Source of the DNA: CAYOYK01 sp964408185
Lineage (GTDB): Bacteria; Bacillota; Clostridia; Christensenellales; Aristaeellaceae
Assembly (NCBI GenBank): GCA_964408185.1
Contig: CAYOYK010000091.1
Span: 1 to 7,735, forward strand
Direction: 5' to 3'
Length of the DNA stretch: 7,735 bases
Positions 1-5,585 of this stretch are shown piece by piece. Made by a program: the position numbers and the translations under genes. The number at the start of each line of letters is the position of its first letter. Position 1 is the stretch's first letter. Below the pieces are notes generated by a model, which ran no database searches, was not told where the DNA came from, and saw only the letters and a list, made by a program, of their open reading frames with translations.

Positions 1-57
1 TGGCCCTGCGGGGCCCTCGATTGGTTTGCCGCGCCTGCGGGCGCGGGGGGAACGGAG
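1..57 (+). repeat. Truncated copy of the modular repeat (distal part of the core)
   Basis: These bases match 7465-7520 almost base for base in the same orientation, and match the reverse complement of about 404-455. The piece includes two UGCG-loop hairpins: GGCCC-TGCG-GGGCC at 2-15 and CCGCGCC-TGCG-GGCGCGG at 29-46. It is cut by the window edge, so most of this third copy lies upstream. Its orientation implies that another rightward transcript may end just outside the window. Confidence 0.8.
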
Positions 58-397
58 TATTGGCTTTGCTCACTGTATGTCCACAGCACTGAATCCCTAG
101 GGAACGGCGGGCGCTAAAGCGCCCTTGTAAGAGGGGACGACGGCGGGCGCTAAAGCGCCCTTGTGACAGGGGACTTCGTCCCCCTTCACCGACGGCTTCG
201 CCGTCTTGCTTCCCCCTAGGAAACGCGGTATTGGCTTTGCTCCTCGGCTTGTCTGGGGCGTTGCTCCGCAGGAAACGCGGTATTGGCTTTGCTCTCACGC
301 TTATGTAGGGCATGTTCTCTTTAGGAACGCCATATTGCTTTCGCTCCCCCGCGTGTCTACGGCATTGCGCCCAAGGCAAGCAGGGTTGTTTTCGTTC
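51..397 (-). repeat. Degenerate 52-bp tandem units, interrupted by a hairpin cluster
   Basis: The string AAACGCGGTATTGGCTTTGC occurs with its first base at 221 and again at 273, a 52-bp step. Diverged units follow near 323 (GGAACGCCATATTGCTTTCG) and near 373. A further diverged unit lies at 51-102 (GGAACGGAGTATTGGCTTTG), separated from the others by hairpins at 105-205. Read on the minus strand these are the same units as the cleaner 52-bp array at 7564-7735. No coding or RNA-gene signature is visible. The open frames through this stretch are by-products of the repeat. Confidence 0.75.
105..205. repeat. Cluster of four small hairpins, including a 36-bp direct repeat
   Basis: CGGCGGGCGCTAAAGCGCCC occurs at 105-124 and again at 141-160, a 36-bp step. 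Each copy forms the hairpin GGGCGC-TAAA-GCGCCC. Two further hairpins follow with TTC triloops: GGGGAC-TTC-GTCCCC at 169-183 and GACGGC-TTC-GCCGTC at 191-205. The cluster splits the flanking 52-bp array, as if inserted into it. No protein or known RNA family was recognised. Confidence 0.7.
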
Positions 398-670
398 CCC
401 CCGTTCCCCCCGCGCCCGCAGGCGCGGCAAACCAATCGAGGGCCCCGCAGGGCCACCATGCCTGCATGCCGTCCCTTGCACGGGAACAAGCCTGCGAACG
501 CGGGGCAGCAGTTCAGCCAACCCCGGCACCGCAGGCGTGCTAACTATTTCACGCAAGTTTTCTGGGCGATCGCTGTTCACACAAGCTGGGTGGGCTGGCC
601 CATCGATCGGCCTCAAACACGCTGTTTCTTTTGGTTACTTTTCTTTTCAGCTGAAAAGAAAAGTGACGAA
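398..670 (-). repeat. Core of the modular intergenic repeat, left copy (inverted)
   Basis: The reverse complement of this stretch aligns end to end with 7250-7520, by eye about 85-90 percent identical. Long shared blocks include the CGATCG-containing region near 602-607, the stretch around GCGATCGC at 567-574, and GGCATGCAGGCATGGTGGCC near 454-473. It sits beyond the 3' end of deoC in the same orientation, relative to transcription, as the right copy has beyond the tail-tube gene. It contains UGCG-loop hairpins (minus-strand sense) at 410-427 and 441-454. No protein or known RNA family was recognised. Confidence 0.85.
637..664. repeat. 28-bp perfect palindrome, left copy
   Basis: The left arm acttttcttttcag is followed directly by its exact reverse complement, with no spacer and CAGCTG at the centre. 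In RNA it would be an AU-rich hairpin, extendable to 634-667 on the plus strand with one G-U pair. The identical 28 bp occurs at 7256-7283. One arm is all pyrimidine except near the centre and the other is purine-rich. In the deoC transcript sense it comes directly after a GC-rich UGCG-loop hairpin (671-690). Confidence 0.95.
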
Positions 671-1034
671 CCCCGGCCCGCAGGTCGGGGCACGCGGCCC
701 GCAGGCCGCCCTCCTGCGCCCGCAGGCGCAAAGCCCGCGCCGCAGGCGCAAGCCACGCGCGGCAAGCGCAAAGCCCGCGCCGCAGGCGCAAGCCACGCGC
801 GGCAGGCGCAAAGCCCGCGCGGCAAGCGCAAAGCCCGCGCCCGCAGGCGCAAGCCGCGCGGCAGGCGCAAAGCCCGCGCGGCAGGCGCAAAGCCCGCGCG
901 GCAGGCGCAAAGCCCGCGCCCGCAGGCGCAAAGCCCGCGCGGCAGGCGCAAAGCCCGCGCCCGCAGGCGCAAAGCCCGCGCCGCAGGCGCAAAGCCCGCG
1001 CCGCAGGCGCAAAGCCCGCGCCCGCAGGCGCAGG
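671..1034 (-). repeat. GC-rich hairpins and 20-bp tandem array, left copy
   Basis: From about 717 to 1034 a 20-bp unit, approximately GCAGGCGCAAAGCCCGCGCC, is repeated about 15 times with small variations (AAGCC or AAAGCCC; GCGCC, GCGCG or GCGCCC). Next to it are hairpins that on the minus strand have a TGCG loop: 671-690 (one A-C mismatch in the stem on that strand), 694-709 and 715-730. The near absence of T keeps several frames open and gives Arg/Ala/Pro/Lys-rich artefact ORFs. The inner boundary may be GACCCCTGCGC (minus strand, 1038-1028), a string shared with the inner end of the right copy. Confidence 0.85.
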
Positions 1035-1039
1035 GGTCC

Positions 1040-1060
1040 AAGGGGGGGCCCTCCCCCCTT
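1040..1060 (-). terminator. Possible stem-loop at the deoC stop codon
   Basis: The stem AAGGGGGG (1040-1047) pairs with CCCCCCTT (1053-1060) around a 5-nt loop, overlapping the deoC stop codon. On the transcribed minus strand no U-tract follows, so it is not a classical Rho-independent terminator. It may instead protect the 3' end or help pausing. Transcription of the apgM-deoC operon could end here or further on, in the repeat hairpins. Confidence 0.3.
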
Positions 1061-1796
1061 AATACCCCTTCCCAGTAGCCGTCTCCAGCGCTTCCTCTCT
1101 GGTCATTTCCTTCAGGGTGCCCTCGGCGTAGCGCTTCTCCGCCTCCTGCATGATCTTCTCCGTAGCCGATACGCCGCAGCGCGTCGCGCCAACGGCGCGC
1201 GCCGCCAGCACCGTGTCCAAGCTGCGGATGCCGCCGCTGCCCTTGACGCGGACGCTCTCCGGCACCGCCGCGCGCATCAGCGCCAGATCGGCGATGGTGC
1301 AGCCGCCGCTGCCGTAGCCCGTGCTGGTCTTCACAAAGTCCGCGCCGGCCTCCGTGGAGAGCCTGCACGCGATCTTTTTTTGCTCGTCGCTCAGGTAGCA
1401 GGTCTCCAGGATCACCTTGACGATCGCGCCGCGCGCATGGGCCGCGGTGAAGATCAGGGCGATCTCGTCGCGCACGAAGGCCTCGTCCCCGGCCAGCAGA
1501 CGGCCGATGTTCAGCACCATGTCCAGCTCCTCGCAGCCGTCGTCCAGCGCGGACTCCGCCTCCGCGAGCTTGATCTGCGGCTTGTTGTTGCCGTGCGGGA
1601 AGCCGATGACCGTGCACACCTTCACATCGCTGCCCTTCAGCAGCTCCTTGACCAGCGACATGTCGCCGGGACGGGCGCAGACGCTGGCGGTATCGTACCG
1701 GAGGGCGATCTCGCAGCCTTTGCGGACGTCCTCCTGCGTAAGGTAGGGCTGTAGGGTGCTGTGGTCCAGCATTTTGGCGATATCCTTGGGGGTCAT
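1059..1796 (-). CDS. deoC: Deoxyribose-phosphate aldolase
   Basis: A cytoplasmic class I aldolase of 245 residues that cleaves 2-deoxyribose-5-phosphate to glyceraldehyde-3-phosphate and acetaldehyde in deoxynucleoside catabolism. The family landmarks are in order: LDHSTLQP (10-17), VCTVIGFPHG (60-69), ELDMVLNIG (90-98) with D92, VKVILET (126-132), VKTSTGY (155-161) with the Schiff-base lysine K156, and VKGSGGIR (184-191) with K185. D92, K156 and K185 correspond to the catalytic Asp/Lys/Lys set of the E. coli enzyme. The length is typical of the shorter bacterial forms, and the TIM barrel appears intact. The ATG at 1796 has AAGGAGG seven bases upstream. It lies 26 bp after the apgM stop, so the two genes are probably co-transcribed from the promoter at 3116-3144. 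Identification is secure. Confidence 0.97.
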   Translation of the reverse strand: MTPKDIAKMLDHSTLQPYLTQEDVRKGCEIALRYDTASVCARPGDMSLVKELLKGSDVKVCTVIGFPHGNNKPQIKLAEAESALDDGCEELDMVLNIGRLLAGDEAFVRDEIALIFTAAHARGAIVKVILETCYLSDEQKKIACRLSTEAGADFVKTSTGYGSGGCTIADLALMRAAVPESVRVKGSGGIRSLDTVLAARAVGATRCGVSATEKIMQEAEKRYAEGTLKEMTREEALETATGKGY

Positions 1797-1822
1797 GGCA
1801 AATCCTCCTTTTGGTCGATGGG

Positions 1823-3076
1823 TTATTGCGCCTGCTCAAACAGCAGCTTTAGCAGAAGGGTCCCGTCCGGCTCCAGCGGCATGGCGCGCGCCGCGCGCTC
1901 GCAAAACTTGACGGGCTCGCCGGGGACGCGGCTGTCATAGAGGGCGTAGGGCACGGGCGTGCCGTCGTGCGTGCGCGTGGTAAGCAGCGTGGGATGATCC
2001 GGCAGCAGCAGCAGCCGATACGGCTCGCCGTCCGCGTCCAGCCCCGCCATCAGCGGCGCAACGACGCGATACTCGACGTTTTGGATGGCCTCCAGCTTTT
2101 TGCTCAGGTCGCCCGCGTGGGCCATCTCGTCCGGAGCCTCCACGTGCACGGCGGCAAAATCAGCCCCGGCCCGCAGCGCGGTAAGCGTGGCCGCGGCCTT
2201 GCCCTCGTAGTTGGTATCGAGGTCGCCGTTCGCGCCGGGCACGCGCGGCGTCGCAAGGCCCATGAGCGAGGCGATGCCCCACACCAGCGGCACGGCGCTG
2301 ATCACGCTGCCGCCGTGGCCGTACTTTGCGGCAAAATCAGGCAGCGACATGGCCGTCGCCGCGCCCCACGGCCAGAGCATATTGGCGGGAAGCTGGCCGT
2401 TTGCGGTTCGCGCGCGGTTGACGGGATGCTCCTTGAGCAGGCGGTAGCTGCACTCCATGACCTCGCGGATGTCGGCCGCGACGCGGCGCAGCGTCTCGCT
2501 GGCCCCGGCGAGCGCCTGCGGCCAGTGGTCGGCCACGGGCTGGCCGAGCACGTTGTGCGGCTCCGTGCAGCGCAGGGCGCTCAGCTCGCGCTCCGCGCAT
2601 TGCAGCACGCCGATGTGCCGGAAGGTATCGGTGGGGTGGATCGTCAGGCCGACGCGCGCCAGCAGCGCGGCAAACTCGGCGTTTTGCAGCAGGTCGCGCA
2701 TCAGCGCCTCGGCCTCCTGCCCGTGGATGGAGCCGCCGTTGTGGCTCTGGATCGTCGGCACGCCGCCCTCGGCGGTGACGGCGCACAGGTTGACGCGCAG
2801 GCTCACCTCGCCGGGGCGCACGGGCACGCCCATCCCGGCGGCCTCCAGCACGCTGCGGCCCGTGTAGCACTCGCGCGGATCGTTGCCAAAGATGCTCAAT
2901 ATGGCGGTATCGCTGCCCGGCGGCATGCCCTCCGGCACGGTGCGCACGCGCCCGAAGCGCCCCCCCGCCACCCGGTCGAACGCGGGCAGCGCAAGGGCCT
3001 CCAGCGGGGTTTTGCCCGCAAGCTGGCCCAGCGCGGTATCCGCCATGCCGTCGCCGATCACCAAGACGTATCTCAT
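1823..3076 (-). CDS. apgM: Cofactor-independent phosphoglycerate mutase, ApgM-like (alkaline phosphatase superfamily)
   Basis: A protein of 417 residues of the archaeal-type 2,3-bisphosphoglycerate-independent phosphoglycerate mutase family, which interconverts 3- and 2-phosphoglycerate in glycolysis. Visible marks are the N-terminal metal site VIGDGMAD (6-13, D9), MPPGSDTAILS (51-61) with S55 as the likely phosphorylated serine, YTGRSVLEAAGMGV (71-84), SHNGGS (111-116), HVEAPDEMAHAGD (311-323, D316 and H320), LLPDHPT (357-363, D360 and H361) and THDGTPVPY (369-377, H370). I chose the ATG at 3076 because the conserved domain starts there and AAGAGG lies 7 nt upstream. The same frame stays open to 3256, but that extension covers the promoter region. 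A close subfamily has been proposed to act as homoserine kinase, so the exact substrate is not certain. It is the first gene of the operon with deoC. Confidence 0.88.
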   Translation of the reverse strand: MRYVLVIGDGMADTALGQLAGKTPLEALALPAFDRVAGGRFGRVRTVPEGMPPGSDTAILSIFGNDPRECYTGRSVLEAAGMGVPVRPGEVSLRVNLCAVTAEGGVPTIQSHNGGSIHGQEAEALMRDLLQNAEFAALLARVGLTIHPTDTFRHIGVLQCAERELSALRCTEPHNVLGQPVADHWPQALAGASETLRRVAADIREVMECSYRLLKEHPVNRARTANGQLPANMLWPWGAATAMSLPDFAAKYGHGGSVISAVPLVWGIASLMGLATPRVPGANGDLDTNYEGKAAATLTALRAGADFAAVHVEAPDEMAHAGDLSKKLEAIQNVEYRVVAPLMAGLDADGEPYRLLLLPDHPTLLTTRTHDGTPVPYALYDSRVPGEPVKFCERAARAMPLEPDGTLLLKLLFEQAQ

Positions 3077-3115
3077 CCTCCGGCCTCTTTTCCGGGGGCT
3101 GTCGCCCCCAAGTCC

Positions 3116-3144
3116 AGTATACAGCGGATGCGGGGGTTTTTCAA
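3116..3144 (-). promoter_or_regulatory. Sigma-70/A promoter for apgM-deoC
   Basis: On the minus strand TTGAAA (3144-3139) and TATACT (3121-3116) are separated by exactly 17 bp. This places the transcript start near 3109 and leaves a leader of about 33 nt before the apgM ATG. A 6-bp stem with TGTC loop (3094-3109) would sit at the very 5' end of the message. Confidence 0.7.
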
Positions 3145-3202
3145 GGGCGGGGCCTGTCCGTTGCCAAACGTTGCCGGAATGTGCGCCTTTGGGCAATTCT
3201 GC

Positions 3203-3231
3203 TTGACAGAAAACGTGCCTGACGGTATGAT
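3203..3231 (+). promoter_or_regulatory. Near-consensus sigma-70/A promoter for the phage-like cassette
   Basis: TTGACA (3203-3208) and TATGAT (3226-3231) are separated by 17 bp, and the local sequence is AT-richer than its surroundings. The predicted start of transcription is near 3238, giving a leader of about 205 nt before the first gene. It is divergent from the apgM promoter and about 60 bp from it. Confidence 0.75.
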
Positions 3232-3247
3232 ATTCTCGATTGATAGG

Positions 3248-3261
3248 GGAACACAAGTTCG
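3248..3261. promoter_or_regulatory. Possible LexA (SOS) operator
   Basis: The sequence GGAACACAAGTTCG contains the intact palindromic core GAAC-N4-GTTC of the Gram-positive LexA/DinR box (family consensus CGAAC-N4-GTTCG). Only the first outer base differs. It lies about 10-23 bases downstream of the predicted transcript start of the cassette promoter, where bound repressor would block transcription. A single 8-base core can occur by chance, so its placement is the main support. Confidence 0.5.
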
Positions 3262-3442
3262 CATATCAAGAACCCTCGCCGGGCTGGCGAGGCGCGCAAA
3301 GGCAGATACGGCAAAGGCTGCGTGCGGCAGGCGCGATTGTGGAGCGCGCCCGCGTCCGCACGGGAGACCCGCCGCACCGGCCCGCACGCCCTCCCGAAAC
3401 GCCCGCCCCGGCGGCACTTCACAGCCAAACGGAGGGAAACGC
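3262..3442 (+). other. Leader region of the phage-like cassette
   Basis: This untranslated stretch lies between promoter/operator and the first start codon. It contains a clean hairpin, CCTCGCC-GGGCT-GGCGAGG at 3274-3292, with no U-tract after it. I see no convincing small gene and recognise no riboswitch. A leader of this length could carry post-transcriptional control or be a relic of deleted early genes. Confidence 0.4.
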
Positions 3443-3916
3443 ATGGATGCAAGAGCCTATTTGGAGGAGCTATGGCAGATCGACCGCCGCATCCGCGATA
3501 AGCAGGACCTGCGCGAGCATTACAGGAGCATGGCCTGCCGCACGCCGTCCGGCCTGAGCGTCGGGAGCGCCATCGGGCCGGCCGCCGACGGGCCGATGGC
3601 CGATTATTGCGTGCGGCTGGTGGATATCGAGCGCGAGCTGGAGGACGACGCGCGCCGCCTGCAGGAGCGCTGCCGCGCCGCCCGCGAGGCCATCGGCCGT
3701 CTGCCCGACCCGCGCCTGCGGGACGTGCTGGAGCTGCGGTACTTCCGCGGCATGGCGTGGGAGGCCATCGCCGATCACATGCACTACGAGCGCACGCAGG
3801 TGTGGCGCATGCACACCCGCGCGCTGGAGCAGATCGCCCCCTACCTGCCCGCCGCGCCCGCAACGCCGCGCAACGCGGAGGGGAACGCCACGCAACGCAC
3901 CTGTATGGTATCCTAA
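3443..3916 (+). CDS. Phage-type sigma-70 region 4-like transcriptional regulator (DUF1492/ArpU-like)
   Basis: A protein of 157 residues. The N-terminal half (about 1-30 and 52-85) is charged and helical, with a probable coiled coil. Residues about 91-131 form a helix-turn-helix like sigma factor region 4 (LRDVLELRYFRGMAWEAIAD, then YERTQVWRMHTRALEQI). This pattern is typical of small phage regulators placed just upstream of the packaging and structural genes, where they act on late transcription. The C-terminal tail (about 135-157) is Ala/Pro-rich and probably disordered. The ATG at 3443 follows GGAGGG with 6 nt spacing; the much longer open frame upstream runs antisense through apgM and is not real. 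It is the first gene after the LexA-like box and is separated from the capsid gene by a terminator. The exact family is inferred from motif shape. Confidence 0.75.
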   Translation: MDARAYLEELWQIDRRIRDKQDLREHYRSMACRTPSGLSVGSAIGPAADGPMADYCVRLVDIERELEDDARRLQERCRAAREAIGRLPDPRLRDVLELRYFRGMAWEAIADHMHYERTQVWRMHTRALEQIAPYLPAAPATPRNAEGNATQRTCMVS

Positions 3917-3941
3917 AACCGTCGAGAGCGGGTTTGAAGCC

Positions 3942-3970
3942 AAGGGTCGTCCACACCGGGCGGCCCTTTT
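3942..3970 (+). terminator. Intrinsic terminator between regulator and capsid gene
   Basis: The stem GGGTCGTCC (3944-3952) pairs over its full 9 bp, with two G-U pairs, with GGGCGGCCC (3958-3966) around the loop ACACC. Two flanking A-U pairs are possible, and TTTT follows at 3967-3970. The T-tract is short but the structure is otherwise classical. It would uncouple the regulator from the structural genes unless read-through or antitermination occurs. The rest of the gap to 4018 shows no clear promoter. Confidence 0.6.
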
Positions 3971-4030
3971 GCGCGGGCCCAGCATGCGGGGCCGAGCGCC
4001 GCCCGCGACAATACGATCAAGGAGGCAACT

Positions 4031-4912
4031 ATGTCCAATTCGATTACGACGTTCAAAAAGTATGTGCCGCTGCTGGACGAGGTGTACCGTCAGGCGTCGG
4101 TCACCGCCGTGCTGGACGGCAGCCCGGAGCTGGTGCGCGAGGGCGCGGCGGCCGGGGAGCTGGTCATCCCCAAAATGGAAATGAGCGGGCTGGCCGCGTA
4201 CAGCCGCAACGGCGGCTATGCCGGCGGCGATGTGACGCTCACCAACGAGACCGTGCAGTGCAACTTTGACCGCGGCCGCATGTTCAGCGTGGACGCGCTG
4301 GACGACGAGGAGACCGCCGGGGTGGCCTTCGGCCGGCTGAGCGGCGAGTTTATCCGCGCCAAGGTGGCCCCGGAGCTGGACGCGTTCCGCTTCGCCACCT
4401 ACTGCCAGAAGAGCGGCATCGGCTCCGTCAGCGCCGCGCTGAGCACCGGCGCGGGCGTGGTATCCGCCCTGCGCGCCGCCGTATCCGCCATGGACACCGC
4501 CGAGGTGCCGTTTGAGAACCGCTACCTGTTTATCAACGGCGGCCTGCTGGCCCTAATCGAGGACTTGGATACCACCAAGAGCCGCGCCGTGATGACGCGC
4601 TTTCAGCAGGTGATCCAAGTGCCGGACACGCGCTTTTACACTAAGATCACCCAGCGGGACGGCACCACCAGCGGCCAAACCGACGGCGGCTACGTCAAGG
4701 CCGACGACGGCCTGAGCATCAACTTCCTCGTGCTGCACAAGGACGCGCTGATCCAGTTCAGCAAGCACGTCACGCCCAAGGTGATCCCGCCTGAGCAGAA
4801 CCCCGACGCGGACGCGTGGAAGTTTGGCTATCGGCACGTGGGCATCGCGGACGTGTACGCCAACAAGCTGGGCGGCGTGTACCTGCACTCCGCGCCCGCC
4901 GCGAGCAACTAA
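4031..4912 (+). CDS. Phage major capsid protein, HK97-fold type
   Basis: A protein of 293 residues that I recognise as the major capsid protein family common in Clostridia prophages. Typical stretches are SNSITTFKKYVPLLDEVY (2-19), the ELVIPKMEMSGLAAYSRNGG region (about 44-63), FDRGRMFSVDALDDEETAGV (about 79-98) followed by EFIRAKVAPELDAFRFA, and a C-terminal YRHVGIADVYANKLGGVYLH. It would form the icosahedral shell. It starts directly with the mature-like domain: there is no N-terminal delta/scaffold domain, and no protease or separate scaffold gene is nearby. The ATG at 4031 has AAGGAGG 5 nt upstream. Its stop overlaps the ribosome binding site of the next gene. The terminase and portal genes that normally precede it are absent. 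The protein itself looks full length and intact. Confidence 0.85.
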   Translation: MSNSITTFKKYVPLLDEVYRQASVTAVLDGSPELVREGAAAGELVIPKMEMSGLAAYSRNGGYAGGDVTLTNETVQCNFDRGRMFSVDALDDEETAGVAFGRLSGEFIRAKVAPELDAFRFATYCQKSGIGSVSAALSTGAGVVSALRAAVSAMDTAEVPFENRYLFINGGLLALIEDLDTTKSRAVMTRFQQVIQVPDTRFYTKITQRDGTTSGQTDGGYVKADDGLSINFLVLHKDALIQFSKHVTPKVIPPEQNPDADAWKFGYRHVGIADVYANKLGGVYLHSAPAASN

Positions 4913-4923
4913 GGAGGCCGACC

Positions 4924-5256
4924 ATGCAAGAGCGAATTGCGGCGCTCCGCCGCAGGCTGAACGTATCGGCGGAGGTTGCCGATGACAGCCTGCTGCTGGA
5001 CCTGCTGCGCGACGCGGAAATCTTTATTCTGTGCTACACGGGGCTCATCGCGCTGCCGGAGGCGCTTGAGCCCTTGCAGGTGCAGCACGCGGCCATGACC
5101 TACCGCCGCTTGGGCGCGGAGGGACAGACCGCCCATCAGGAGGGCGACGTGCGCATGGATTTTGACGTGCAGCGCGCGGAGATCCTCACCCAGCTGCGCT
5201 CGTGGCGGCGGGCCTACACGGGCCTGAGCCGCGCGGCCGACGAGGTGACCGCGTGA
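4924..5256 (+). CDS. Phage head-tail connector protein, gp6-like
   Basis: A protein of 110 residues. Its features fit the HK97 gp6/SPP1 gp15-type adaptor that sits under the portal in the neck: an acidic/leucine-rich start, a helix with LLLDLLRDAEIFILCYTG (23-40), then LPEALEPLQVQHAAMTYRRLGAEG (44-67) and a variable acidic loop before the final helix. The pattern of DSLLLDLLRDAE, then a YTG turn and a long helix ending in R-LGAEG, is characteristic of the family. The ATG at 4924 follows AAGGAGG, which overlaps the capsid gene stop. The gene ends in a GTGA overlap with the next one, so translation is probably coupled. Its usual partner, the portal, is not in this window. Confidence 0.8.
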   Translation: MQERIAALRRRLNVSAEVADDSLLLDLLRDAEIFILCYTGLIALPEALEPLQVQHAAMTYRRLGAEGQTAHQEGDVRMDFDVQRAEILTQLRSWRRAYTGLSRAADEVTA

Positions 5257-5585
5257 ACCTGATGGAGCGCAACAAGCAGCTCGTCTACCTGCGCGACGCG
5301 CCCTCCGGCAGGGACGCGGACGCGGCCCCCTCCGGCGCGGGCACGGGCCTGCGCGCGGTGGTCACGCCGCTGCTCAGCGGGCAGAAGCCCTACCCCTTCG
5401 GCCTGATCGCCCACGAGCGGGTGCAGCTGCTGTACGACGGCCCGGTCAGCATCCGCGCGGGAATGCGCGTCACGCTGCGCCCCGGCCAGACCGATACCGC
5501 CGAGTACGCCGTGCAGACCGTGCGCCGCTACCCGTGGATGCAGGCCGCCGAGCTGGTGCTCACGCACGCCGAGGCGGCGCTGTGA
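5253..5585 (+). CDS. Probable phage head-closure protein
   Basis: A protein of 110 residues, assigned mainly by position (between gp6-like and gp10-like genes), size and a beta-rich pattern. Examples are GLRAVVTPLLSGQKPYPFG, then VQLLYDGPVSIRAGMRVTL and AEYAVQTVRRYPWMQAAELVL at the C-terminus. SPP1 gp16/HK97 gp7-8-type closure proteins seal the neck after packaging. I prefer the GTG at 5253 over the ATG at 5262: it gives the 4-base GTGA overlap with the previous stop, the same arrangement as at the next junction, and has GAGGTG 5 nt upstream. The region at residues about 13-29 is Gly/Ala/Asp-rich and probably a linker. The functional name is an inference. Confidence 0.6.
   Translation: MNLMERNKQLVYLRDAPSGRDADAAPSGAGTGLRAVVTPLLSGQKPYPFGLIAHERVQLLYDGPVSIRAGMRVTLRPGQTDTAEYAVQTVRRYPWMQAAELVLTHAEAAL

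Noticed and set aside
717..1034. CRISPR array
   Set aside because: The 20-bp units are contiguous with no unique spacers, and no cas gene is present. The 52-bp arrays are likewise head-to-tail without spacers.
206..1754. Long plus-strand open frames (206-1078 and 312-1754) rich in Arg/Ala/Pro/Lys
   Set aside because: They run through the 20-bp GC-rich repeat, which lacks stop codons in several frames, and the second continues antisense through deoC. There is no ribosome binding site and no non-repeat domain.
613..1839. Minus-strand open frame covering deoC in another frame and the repeat
   Set aside because: It is an out-of-frame shadow of deoC joined to repeat sequence; the true deoC frame has all catalytic motifs and a good ribosome binding site.
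1967..3442. Plus-strand open frame extending the regulator gene upstream by almost 500 codons
   Set aside because: It is antisense to apgM, a common effect of high GC content. The start at 3443 has a ribosome binding site and the domain begins there.
4031..4912. Encapsulin shell protein instead of phage capsid
   Set aside because: The sequence matches phage major capsid proteins of Clostridia, and it is followed by connector, neck and tail tube genes with no cargo enzyme next to it.
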